From assembly GCF_016862175.1 (NCBI RefSeq), contig NZ_BOML01000064.1, positions 1 to 64,000 on the forward strand: a stretch of DNA of 64,000 nt. Direction: 5' to 3'. Shown in pieces: positions 33,766 through 41,311 of this stretch; the stretch's first letter is position 1, and every line of letters begins with the position of its first letter. The notes below the pieces were generated by a model, which worked only from the letters and a program-made list of their open reading frames with translations, was not told the DNA's origin and did no database searches. Made by a program: the position numbers and the translations under genes. The DNA comes from Paractinoplanes durhamensis (GTDB taxonomy: Bacteria; Actinomycetota; Actinomycetes; Mycobacteriales; Micromonosporaceae).

Positions 33766-33947
33766 CGACGGGACCAGAGCTGCGTCATCACGTCGCGCAG
33801 CGTCGTCACCTGCTACGCCACCGCGGCCGAGGCCGCACCCTGTCGTCCTGGCGCAACAACCAGCCGACCTTCCTGACCGGTGGCGGCAGCTACTCGTCGA
33901 ACGTCGGCACGGTCTGGAACGACACCGCGGACTCCGTCGAAGGCTGA
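33766..33947 (+). pseudogene. frameshifted remnant of a peptidase-inhibitor I36-like secreted protein
   Basis: Directly after the GH5 stop and in the same frame, the sequence reads DQSCVITSRSVVTCYATAAEA. From about 33832 the plausible protein shifts frame to RTLSSWRNNQPTFLTGGGSY and WNDTADSVEG before a stop at 33947. These resemble the C-terminal part of I36/beta-gamma-crystallin-like secreted actinomycete proteins. No start codon or signal peptide remains, so it is a truncated, frameshifted relic. Confidence 0.5.
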
Positions 33948-33960
33948 CGTCTTGATTGCA

Positions 33961-33999
33961 CCGAGGGGCGGCTCCACGGGACCTGGGGCCGCCCCTCGG
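33961..33999. terminator. bidirectional rho-independent-type hairpin
   Basis: CCGAGGGGCGGC at 33961-33972 pairs exactly with GCCGCCCCTCGG at 33988-33999 across a 15-nt loop. TGCTCTAATT follows. It lies between two convergent units. Confidence 0.75.
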
Positions 34000-34004
34000 C
34001 TGCT

Positions 34005-34409
34005 CTAATTGAGCTCGGCCGTCACGTACGTTTCGTAGCCGATGACCGCCGGGACCTGGACGTCGAGCTTGCCCGCCGTGGTGGTCAGCATCGTCTCGTA
34101 GCCGAGCAGCGTGCCGTCGGCCGGATTCACGATCAGGGTGTACTTCGTGGGCAGCCCGGAGTAGTCGGAGATCAGCGAGAACGCCTCGCCGGCCCGGCCG
34201 GCCCGGTCGGTGACCGTGCCGTCGTAGGTCAGGCCGGGCAGCTCGGCGACGGTGCGCAGGACGGCCGCCCGCAACTCCGGCGACAGCACCCGCTCCCGGG
34301 CCAGGTCGGCGACCGCGACCAGGGTCTCGGCCGGCCCGTTCGCCGCCGGGTGGCCGATCGCGAGCCAGCTCTTCACCCCGGCCGGAGCCGGTGCCGCACC
34401 CCGCCACAT
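34005..34409 (-). pseudogene. C-terminal remnant of a CU044_5270-family protein
   Basis: The reading frame from about 34409 gives GVKSWLAIGHPAANGPAETLVAVADLARERVL and then a well-formed C-terminus (LPGLTYDGTVTDRAGRAGEAFSLI, LIVNPADGTLLGYETML, ending ETYVTAELN). This matches the end of actinobacterial CU044_5270 proteins, which are usually over 300 residues with an N-terminal membrane helix. That N-terminal half is absent, and the sequence upstream does not look coding. It is probably a 5'-truncated pseudogene. Confidence 0.6.
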
Positions 34410-34595
34410 GGCCGGGAACGTCCCATTCGACCTCCCACCCTGTCTATGTCCAGCATGGCGGAGGCCTTCACACCCGAATCCGGTCGACACGCGAGGAGCC
34501 CCACCGAGAACGAGAGCCGCTGACCCTGTGCCGGCCACAGTGAACCGTCATGATTCTCGGTGGTGGGCAGCCGGCTTGATTGCGATCATGCGAGC

Positions 34596-35336
34596 ATGGT
34601 CGGCGACGCGCTTCTCGAACACGCCCAGCGGCTCTGGGCCACCCTGGCCGCAACGCCGGTCACCTTCACTACCTCAGCCATCGAGGTAGTCGTCTCCCCG
34701 CGATCGCTGTTGTGTCCGCCAGGCTGGGTGGGCATCGTCGTGATGGGAAACGCCGCGATCGCTACCGCCCCTGACGACAGCGCTGCCGAGATCGTGCAAC
34801 AGACCCTCAACGGCCTTCCGCCCGCCGCCATGACAGACCCGGCCGCGGTGCGTGCCAGGCTGCCGATCAGCGACATTCTCGGGCCCGCCACCTTGGCCTA
34901 CTGCGACAGGGCCGGCTTCCAGCCCCGTGAATCCAGTGATGTTCAGATGAGCCCGGCCGACCACGCCGACGTAGCGACATTGCTCGCTCGGGTGCCGGCT
35001 GAGGACGCCGCCGAATCGGGTCTGGACGAGATCACCTCCCCCGCGTTCGTAGTACGGAGCGGGTCGGAGATCATCGCCGCAGCCGGTTACCGCGCCTGGC
35101 CCAGCGATACCGCTCACCTCAGCGTGCTGACGGACCCGGTCGCCCGCGGACGAGGGCTCGCACGCATCGTCGCCACTGCGGCCGTCGCCGCCGCGTTGCA
35201 GGCCGACCTGCTACCCCAGTGGCGGGCACGCCCAGCAGCGTCACGCCGCGTGGCCCAAGCACTCGGCTTCAGCGAGCTGGGCTCCCAACTGAGCATTCGC
35301 CTCACCCCCGTCGACAGCCACGCCGGACGCCCCTGA
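34596..35336 (+). CDS. GNAT-family N-acetyltransferase
   Basis: The 246-residue protein has its acetyl-CoA motif in the C-terminal third: AHLSVLTDPVARGRGLARIVATAAVAAAL, where RGRGLA is the pyrophosphate loop, followed by ASRRVAQALGFSELG. The N-terminal half looks like a degenerate GNAT copy. ATG at 34596 (MVGDALLEHAQRLW) is preferred over 34560 because the extension is not protein-like. No clear ribosome site is visible. The substrate is unknown. Confidence 0.7.
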   Translation: MVGDALLEHAQRLWATLAATPVTFTTSAIEVVVSPRSLLCPPGWVGIVVMGNAAIATAPDDSAAEIVQQTLNGLPPAAMTDPAAVRARLPISDILGPATLAYCDRAGFQPRESSDVQMSPADHADVATLLARVPAEDAAESGLDEITSPAFVVRSGSEIIAAAGYRAWPSDTAHLSVLTDPVARGRGLARIVATAAVAAALQADLLPQWRARPAASRRVAQALGFSELGSQLSIRLTPVDSHAGRP

Positions 35337-35480
35337 CCGACCATCCACCCAGGTGGCGCCGGAACTCGCCGACACGATCCCTCGCCGAAAGATGGCGGCG
35401 CCGGTAGTCACCGATACCTGGCGCTTGAACTCGCCTACAAGACCAGCCGGGGCTGTCCTTCGCCAACCAACTTCGTTCGG

Positions 35481-35501
35481 GTGTCAGCGAACTTTGTCCC
35501 A
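35481..35501 (-). repeat. IS-end-like repeat, inverted relative to 36707-36783
   Basis: The reverse strand reads TGGGACAAAGTTCGCTGACAC here. It closely matches the direct-strand repeat at 36740-36760 (GGGGACAAAGTTCACTGGCA) and the element end at 36707. The two inverted sets enclose the serine hydrolase gene. Confidence 0.4.
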
Positions 35502-35552
35502 CCGCATGTTTCTGCCACTCATTAGTGTCCTTACGAAACCGCCCTAAATTCG

Positions 35553-36533
35553 GTGTACCTGGTCGCGGTCGCTGCCGATACTGGGCTGGTGGATCAAGGG
35601 CTTCCCGAGCGGGCCGCCGCGCTCATCGCGTCGGCGGGGTACGGCGCCGGCGACCGGGTCGTGGTCGGGCTGCGGCACGGGGCCGCGCCGCCGGTGTACG
35701 TGAGCCACGGCGAGCCGTTCACGACGGCCTGCGTCGCGTCGGTGTCGAAGCAGATGACGGCCGCGTGCGTGGCGCTGCTCGTGCGGCAGGGAAAGCTCGA
35801 CGTCGATTCGGCGCTGGCCACATGGATTCCCGAGCTGCCGGCGTGGGCAGCCACCGTCCGCGTGCGGCACGTGATCCACCACACCGGCGGGCTACCCGAG
35901 ACCGGCGAATTCTTCGCGCTCAAGAAGGCCGGGCGGGATCGGACCGTCGCCGGCATGCTGGCGGAGCTGGGCGGCCACGAGACCTTGGAGAGCACGCCGG
36001 GAACCACGTTCAGCTACCGCAATCCCGGCTACACCTGCCTGTCGGTCATCGTCGAACGTATCGCCGGCGAGCCGTTCCCCGACTTCGCCCGCTCGCGCCT
36101 CTTCGAGCCACTCGGCATGGCCGCCACCTGCTACTGGCCCGGCCCGGATCCGTTCCCGCCCGGTACCACGCCGACCGAGCTGGGCTCCCCGGCGCCGCTG
36201 TCGCTCGGCGACTGCGGCGTCTGGTCGACGGCGGCCGACCTGATGCGCTGGAACGAGGCCCTGGCGAACGACGAGCTGGGCGTTTCCGGCCTGTTGCACA
36301 CGCCGGGCCGGCTCGACGACGGCACGTCCCTCCCGTACGGCTGGGGTGTCGATGTGCTGACCCGGGCCGGTTTCCCGCTGCACCGTCACGGCGGCTTGTG
36401 GGCGGGTCTGAGCGCCCAGATCGCCCGGTTGCCCGCGCAGCGTGCCGGTATGGTCGTGATCGCGCTGGATCATACGGAAGCCCGTACTCAGAAACTGGCC
36501 GACAGCCTGATCAACGAGCTGGTCGCCCGCTGA
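35553..36533 (+). CDS. serine hydrolase of the beta-lactamase class C/PBP4* type
   Basis: The 326-residue protein has the three active-site elements of this fold: SVSK (Ser-x-x-Lys), YRN (Tyr-x-Asn) in TFSYRNPGYTCLS, and HGG near the C-terminus (HRHGGLWAG) in place of KTG. HHTGGLPE also fits class C esterase or DD-peptidase relatives. No signal peptide is present, so it appears cytoplasmic. The start is uncertain: GTG 35553 and GTG 35589 both lack a ribosome site. It is flanked by short repeats resembling insertion-sequence ends. Confidence 0.8.
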   Translation: MYLVAVAADTGLVDQGLPERAAALIASAGYGAGDRVVVGLRHGAAPPVYVSHGEPFTTACVASVSKQMTAACVALLVRQGKLDVDSALATWIPELPAWAATVRVRHVIHHTGGLPETGEFFALKKAGRDRTVAGMLAELGGHETLESTPGTTFSYRNPGYTCLSVIVERIAGEPFPDFARSRLFEPLGMAATCYWPGPDPFPPGTTPTELGSPAPLSLGDCGVWSTAADLMRWNEALANDELGVSGLLHTPGRLDDGTSLPYGWGVDVLTRAGFPLHRHGGLWAGLSAQIARLPAQRAGMVVIALDHTEARTQKLADSLINELVAR

Positions 36534-36706
36534 AAAACTTCAGCCGCTCAGCGTTTGATCAGCTCCGGGCGCGGCGATCGGCGGCCACGTAGGACGCCGC
36601 GGCGGCGTAAGCCGGTCGCCTCGACGTACTCGATCTCGAATCTAGCCCAGCCAGAGCTAGCCTCGTCATCCTCGATCTGCCTGCTCACAAGCCGATCATC
36701 TCAACG
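36534..36706. other. no confident gene
   Basis: A 46-codon reverse-strand ORF (GTG 36688 to a stop at 36548, beginning VSRQIEDDEASSGWARFEIE) is the only protein-like reading. It lacks a ribosome site, has uncommon codons (TTA, CTA, AGA) and cannot be assigned. It may be a fragment. Confidence 0.3.
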
Positions 36707-36890
36707 TGGCGGACAAAGTTCGATGGCAAAGACTCGCACGGGGACAAAGTTCACTGGCACGAGGGACATACTTCGATGGCAAGGGACAGGGGCTGGCCGA
36801 TCTGGACCCGGTTGTTCATGCCCAACGAAGCTTGTCCGCGTCGTCGCATCATGTTCCAGGCGAGGTTTTGCCATCGAAGTGTGTCCGCCA
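36707..36890. mobile_element. 184-bp MITE-like or IS remnant with 25-bp terminal inverted repeats
   Basis: TGGCGGACAAAGTTCGATGG at the left end (repeat 36707-36731) and the reverse complement of 36866-36890 match at 22 of 25 positions. Ends are TG...CA, as in IS21-like elements. Two further internal partial copies lie at 36741-36759 and 36763-36783 (GGGACA-x-ACTTCGATGGC). The ~134-bp interior has no transposase. No target duplication is evident. It could be a non-autonomous element or a collapsed IS. Confidence 0.6.
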
Positions 36891-37043
36891 GGAACGGCGG
36901 CGCGCGGCTCACGCTGCGCTTCCGGTCACTCCGAGTGACGTCGGGATCGCCTCACCGCTGTAAAGGTCTGACATGATCGTACGACCAGTAATAAGTAGCC
37001 GATGAGCGGATGCACGCGATGATCCGCTGCAGGCCCGGAACTC

Positions 37044-37547
37044 TTAAACGATTCGGTAGGTGCAATCCCTGGGTGCCGCCGGGCAGACGGCGGCGTTGCA
37101 GTGTCCCATCACTTCGTGCCAGACGAAGTCTCGCAAATCGCGTGCCACCGCGCCTGGAGTCAATATCGAGCTACTCCCGGCATGCTTCTGTCGGACCCGC
37201 ACCTCCGCTCTGGTCACAATGCGGTCGGCATCACGTGCGATGGCGCGCTCCACATCCGGTCCACATTCACCACAAAGGACGCAGATTCCCCGGAGAAGTC
37301 CAGACGCAAATTTGATCATGTCTTCGCGCTTCTTCTTCATGACGGACTCCAGCTCTGTTGTGGCAGCAAGCTGGTAGGTCCACTTCGTAAAACGTGTCTG
37401 GATCGCAGCGGCTGTGAGCGCAAGACCACTCAACAGGCAGGAAATCGCTTCGATGATCACCCCGGCCGACAGATTTTCAGGCATGGGACTGACCAGCGAA
37501 AGTCGACGCTTCTGTGGACATCGCTCCTCCTCCGTCGCCGAATTCAA
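37044..37547 (-). CDS. hypothetical membrane protein in a low-GC patch
   Basis: The 167-residue ORF has one hydrophobic segment near residues 28-50 (AGVIIEAISCLLSGLALTAAAIQ), then a basic KKKRED motif and a Cys-containing region (GICVLCGECGPDVERAIARDADRIV), with more cysteines near the C-terminus (HCNAAVCPAAPRDC). A zinc-binding or disulfide role is possible. Base composition and codon use are much less GC-biased than the neighbours, suggesting transfer. No ribosome site is seen at ATG 37547; an internal ATG (MPENLSAG) could be used. No family is recognised. Confidence 0.45.
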   Translation of the reverse strand: MNSATEEERCPQKRRLSLVSPMPENLSAGVIIEAISCLLSGLALTAAAIQTRFTKWTYQLAATTELESVMKKKREDMIKFASGLLRGICVLCGECGPDVERAIARDADRIVTRAEVRVRQKHAGSSSILTPGAVARDLRDFVWHEVMGHCNAAVCPAAPRDCTYRIV

Positions 37548-37774
37548 CGATGTGGCGGCGGACCGAGTTGCGGCTTATATGTGTTTTATTGGCCTTAGTA
37601 CCTTATCGTCGCCTTTGTATCGATCACTCTCGATCAATCGCGACTGGCCGCTCACTGCCTCGTTGCACCGGAAAACGTTGGTAAACCTGGCTCACTGGGG
37701 TGGTGCAGCTCACGGGCACCACTCAGGCGATCGACGGGACTAGCAGGAGTGGCGGTGTCGGCTTGCGGCATAAG

Positions 37775-38428
37775 ATGAGTTCTGCCATCGCGCGATCAAT
37801 CGATTTGACGATCTTCTACTTGGCGTCCTTGCCCAGTCAGATCGTTTTCCGTGTCAAATATGAAGGCCTTCGATTGAGGCTGATCCTGGCAAATCCGACA
37901 AAACTCCGATACGTCGTCGCCGCGACGGTGGTAATCGTCGTGACCCTCGGCCTGTGGGCTCAAGCGATCAGCGCTCCCACGGCAGGTACTGGGGATGTAC
38001 AGGCATCTGCGAGCTGGGGGACAGCGCCTTCGAAGCCGCCCGTCGCAGCCGTGCCCCCGCCGGTCGCGGTCGAAGCCGAGCAGCGAGATCTGGCAGAACG
38101 CCGCAGCAAGGTAGGGGGCAAAAAGGTGACCGTCACCCCGTCGGCGCCGGAGCCCCGTACAGCGGACCCCTCTCCCCCGGAGGAGCCCAGTCGGCAGTCC
38201 GTGCACCAGTCCGCAGCCGTGGCCAAGGCCATTGACACACCGGCGGATGACGTCACCAGGAGCGCGTTGCCCGCGGACCGTCCTTCCAGGGCAGTGACCC
38301 AGCCGATTCCATCATGTGAAGCGGAACTACCGACCAGTTCGACCTTGGCGGAAGTAGCCGGGAAGGCGCCTCTCGTCTCCACCCTATGCCGACCGAGTCC
38401 GTCATCCTCCGAAAGCCCGGTCAAATAG
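37775..38428 (+). CDS. hypothetical single-pass membrane protein
   Basis: The 217-residue ORF has a basic, partly hydrophobic N-terminus (RSIDLTIFYLASLPSQIVFRV), one clear membrane helix (RYVVAATVVIVVTLGLWAQAI) and a long Pro/Ala/Ser-rich, low-complexity exterior with SPPEEPSRQS. The C-terminal half has two cysteines. No ribosome site is visible, and the frame extends back to 37700. It follows the low-GC patch and has no recognisable family. Confidence 0.4.
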   Translation: MSSAIARSIDLTIFYLASLPSQIVFRVKYEGLRLRLILANPTKLRYVVAATVVIVVTLGLWAQAISAPTAGTGDVQASASWGTAPSKPPVAAVPPPVAVEAEQRDLAERRSKVGGKKVTVTPSAPEPRTADPSPPEEPSRQSVHQSAAVAKAIDTPADDVTRSALPADRPSRAVTQPIPSCEAELPTSSTLAEVAGKAPLVSTLCRPSPSSSESPVK

Positions 38429-38863
38429 ATGGTCCGGCCGGGTGGATCGCGGACGGCAACCACTGGGCGTTGAACTAGATCGCGCCCGGCCGCTTACGCG
38501 GCATGGCCTTTCGGTTTGTCGTCATGCCGCGACACTTGCACGCGGCGCCGACCGAGTAACGTATCCGCCTCGACTGGCCCGATTGAGGGGTAATGGCCGT
38601 CGTCCGCTTGTGTCCGCGATCAGCGGCGTCGGCGCTATCTCGCCGGTAACACAGCGTAGACCCGGACGTCCGGGGTCACTTGCTGCGGATCTTGGAGTTA
38701 CCACAGACGATAGGACTTGGCGTATCACCCTCGTATGCCCGACACCGGTGGCCGTGCCGTCATCCGTTGACGCTGGTTCGCCTCGCGGAAGTCCGGAATG
38801 CCGATGAACGCGCACTTGATCATGCCGTTGAGCGGATGTCGATAGAAGAGGATGATGATCGAT
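38429..38863. other. intergenic stretch without a confident gene
   Basis: Short ORFs exist on both strands (for example + 38442-38807), but none has a ribosome site, a family resemblance or convincing codon bias. AGAAGAGG at 38844-38851 serves the next gene. Confidence 0.4.
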
Positions 38864-39466
38864 ATGGTCGATCTATCGCCGGCGGCATCGCCACATCCTG
38901 GCTATCCCTTGCGTACGCGGCGGCTGTCCCTGCGCCCGCTGGCCGGCCCGGACGTCAATGCTCTGCTCGATTACCGAGCTGACGCGGGAGTCTGCCGTTA
39001 CCTGCCCTTCGAGCCGATGACCCGCGCTGACATCGAGGAACACCTAGCGTCGCGCTGGGCGGGTAGCTGGCTCACCGACGAGGGCCAGGAATTGAGATTG
39101 GGCGTGGAACTCACCGCGACGGGCGAACTCATCGGCGATGTGGTGCTTTTCTGGCGCAGCCGCGAACATCGCGGTGGCGAGATCGGGTACGTGTTCCATC
39201 CCGGCCGCCAAGGGCATGGGTATGCGACTGAGGCCGCGCGTGCGGTACTGAGCCTCGGCTTCGAGGTGCTCGGGTTGCATCGGATTGTGGCACGGATCGA
39301 CGAGCGTAATGAGGCCTCGGCGGCGATAGCGCGGCGTCTGGGGATGCGTCAGGAGTCCCGGCTCGTGCACAACGAGTTGTTCAAGGGTGAGTGGAGGACG
39401 CGACTCGATTTCGCCGTGCTCGCCGACGAATGGCGCCGGATGCGCGGGAGCCGACCGGGTTGCTGA
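38864..39466 (+). CDS. RimJ/RimL-type GNAT acetyltransferase
   Basis: The ~200-residue protein matches the ribosomal-protein-acetyltransferase-like GNAT group: LRTRRLSLRPLAGPDVNALLDYRAD, GEIGYVFHPGRQGHGYATEAARAVLSLGFEVLGLHRIVARIDERN (acetyl-CoA loop RQGHGYA), EASAAIARRLGMRQE. The start is ambiguous among ATGs at 38852, 38855 and 38864; AGAAGAGG ends at 38851, so the third has the most usable spacing. Its target amine is unknown. Confidence 0.85.
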   Translation: MVDLSPAASPHPGYPLRTRRLSLRPLAGPDVNALLDYRADAGVCRYLPFEPMTRADIEEHLASRWAGSWLTDEGQELRLGVELTATGELIGDVVLFWRSREHRGGEIGYVFHPGRQGHGYATEAARAVLSLGFEVLGLHRIVARIDERNEASAAIARRLGMRQESRLVHNELFKGEWRTRLDFAVLADEWRRMRGSRPGC

Positions 39467-39485
39467 AGGCTCCCGTGGCGTTTGG

Positions 39486-40661
39486 TCAGGACGTGGCCGT
39501 CACCAGGTGGGTTGGCCCCCATGGGCCGGTCCACCACATTCGGGGGCCCAGGTTGCGGCGGCCGGCGGTGAGGCCGTGGTGTTGCAGGCGGGCGAGGTAG
39601 TCGTCGGTGTGGGCCAGGTCGGCGATCAATAGGCGGCCGCCGGGACGTAGTACGCGGACGGACTCGTCGATTGCCGCGCGCCGGTCGTCGGCGTCGTGGA
39701 TGTTGTGGATGACCAGGCTGCTGACGATGACGTCGAAGCTGTCGTCGTCGAAGGGGAGGCTGCGGATGTCGCCGGTGAACAGGCGTACTCGGTCGGCGAC
39801 ACCTTCGCGGCGGGCGTTGCGGTGGGTTGCGTCGGCGGAGTTGCCGGTCTGGTCGGCTTGCCACCGATCGATACCGGTCGCGTGGCCTTGCGGCAGGAGT
39901 CTGGCCGCGGCGAGCAGGACGGCGCCTCGGCCGCAGCCGAGATCGAGCAGTTCCTCGTCACCGTGCAGCCGCAGGCCGGTGAGCAGTTCGGACCAGACCC
40001 GGAATTTGCCGGCTCGGGTCGTGTAGGCGTAGGTGGCGATCGCGAACAGCAGCCAGAGCGTGACCACCCCGGCGAGTACCGCGACCACGATCCAGTCCAG
40101 GGCGAGCGCGGTGACCGTGAGAGCGATCAGCCCGAGCCAGACCAGGACGACGATCGTGAGCTGCGTGCCCGCGGACACCCGGCGGAAATCGCCGTCGACA
40201 CCGTAGGTAGCTCTGGTGGACGTGCGGCGGCGCGAGCGCCAATGCTCGATGGGGATCGTGAGGGTCGCCGCCAGGAAGACCAGCTGGATCAGGGTACGGG
40301 GTAGCAGTGAGTCGCCGGGACTGGTCGAGATGCCGGCGCGGGCGGCGTGGACGTTGGCCGGGAAGACGGCAAGCAGCAGCAGGAACAGGCCGAGGCCGGC
40401 CCAGGGCATGGTGCGCTTCCCGAGCAGGCCGAGCGCGCCCAGCAGTTCGAGTGCCCCGGTTATCGAGACCAGCGTGGCCGGCGCCGGGAAGCCGGGCGGC
40501 ACCATGGCGATCATCGTGGCGCGCAGGCCGATGAAATGCGCTGTCCCGGTCATGACGAACATCGCGGCGAGGCCGTCCCGCAAGGGAAGCGGCCACGATC
40601 GCAGCCGTCGAACGGCGGACTGGATCGCGGTCACGGCGACGAGAACGATCAACGGCTCCAT
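39486..40661 (-). CDS. DoxX-like membrane domain fused to SAM-dependent methyltransferase
   Basis: The 391-residue protein has an N-terminal DoxX-like membrane half (residues ~20-125, MFVMTGTAHFIGLR and GALELLGALGLL) and two more helices near 165-210. A class I methyltransferase follows, with the SAM-binding LLDLGCGRGAVLLAAA, TGIDRW, FDVIVSSLVIHNI and LRPGGRLLIADL. A cytosolic enzyme tethered to a DoxX quinone-linked membrane unit suggests modification of a membrane lipid or quinone, which is inference. ATG 40661 has GGGGG upstream. It is divergent from a TetR gene across two operator-like sites. Confidence 0.82.
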   Translation of the reverse strand: MEPLIVLVAVTAIQSAVRRLRSWPLPLRDGLAAMFVMTGTAHFIGLRATMIAMVPPGFPAPATLVSITGALELLGALGLLGKRTMPWAGLGLFLLLLAVFPANVHAARAGISTSPGDSLLPRTLIQLVFLAATLTIPIEHWRSRRRTSTRATYGVDGDFRRVSAGTQLTIVVLVWLGLIALTVTALALDWIVVAVLAGVVTLWLLFAIATYAYTTRAGKFRVWSELLTGLRLHGDEELLDLGCGRGAVLLAAARLLPQGHATGIDRWQADQTGNSADATHRNARREGVADRVRLFTGDIRSLPFDDDSFDVIVSSLVIHNIHDADDRRAAIDESVRVLRPGGRLLIADLAHTDDYLARLQHHGLTAGRRNLGPRMWWTGPWGPTHLVTATS

Positions 40662-40681
40662 CAGCGAACCCCCGTTATCTC

Positions 40682-40732
40682 TGACATCACTGTCCAAGTT
40701 AACGGTGGACGCTATCCTTGACAACTGTGTCA
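40682..40732. promoter_or_regulatory. two TetR-type operator copies
   Basis: TGACA-ACTG-TGTCA at 40719-40732 is a perfect 5-bp inverted repeat covering the TetR start. TGACA-TCAC-TGTCC at 40682-40695 is a second copy with one mismatch, 37 bp away and near the divergent methyltransferase start. Confidence 0.6.
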
Positions 40733-41305
40733 GAGTTACGAGCCAGGCGGGCGGATGCCGAACGCAGTCGCGCGGCGGTGCTGCAGGCCGCTATCGATCT
40801 GCTGGCCGAACGGCCGCAAGCCAGCATGCGTGACCTCGCGACCGCAGCGGGGGTGGCCCGGCAGACCGTTTATGCCCACTATCCGACCCGCGAGGACCTG
40901 ATCGCCGCGGTGATCGGCCACATCTCGGCCGACCTGACGTCCCGAGTGGACCGGCTCGATCCGGAGGAGGGCGCGCCGGCTGAGGCGCTCGGACAGTGGC
41001 TGGACCTCCTCTGGGACGTCCTGGCGAAATATCCGATCCTGCACACCGACGCACTGAACGGGGCACCCGAACTCGATCCGCAGCGTCACGTGCCGATCAC
41101 CGACCGGTTGACCCGGTTGATCGAACGCGGGCAGGCCGTCGGCGAGTTCGACGACCGGGTCCCGCCGCCGTGGCTCGCCGCAGCGGTAGTCGGGCTCATC
41201 CACGTGGCGGCCGCCGAGATGGCAGCCGGGAGGATTTCCACGACGGACGCCCGCCGGGCGTTTCGGACCAGCGCGCTGCACCTCTGTCGAGCAGACCGTG
41301 GATGA
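40727..41305 (+). CDS. TetR-family transcriptional repressor
   Basis: The 192-residue protein has a TetR DNA-binding domain (AERSRAAVLQAAIDLLAER, MRDLATAAGVARQTVYAHYPTREDLI) and a helical C-terminal domain. GTG at 40727 is within a perfect palindrome; TTG at 40718 is an alternative. The start lies so close to likely promoter elements that the transcript may be leaderless. It probably controls itself and the divergent DoxX-methyltransferase gene. Confidence 0.88.
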   Translation: MSELRARRADAERSRAAVLQAAIDLLAERPQASMRDLATAAGVARQTVYAHYPTREDLIAAVIGHISADLTSRVDRLDPEEGAPAEALGQWLDLLWDVLAKYPILHTDALNGAPELDPQRHVPITDRLTRLIERGQAVGEFDDRVPPPWLAAAVVGLIHVAAAEMAAGRISTTDARRAFRTSALHLCRADRG

Positions 41306-41311
41306 TGCGGG

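Noticed and set aside
35337-35480. Weak repeat of TGGCGC-x-GAACTCGCC in the gap before the serine hydrolase
   Set aside because: Two approximate copies about 75 bp apart are too short and degenerate to call an element.
38442-38807. 121-codon forward ORF and a 97-codon reverse ORF in the same interval
   Set aside because: No ribosome site, no hydrophobic or domain pattern, and both strands are equally open; treated as non-coding.
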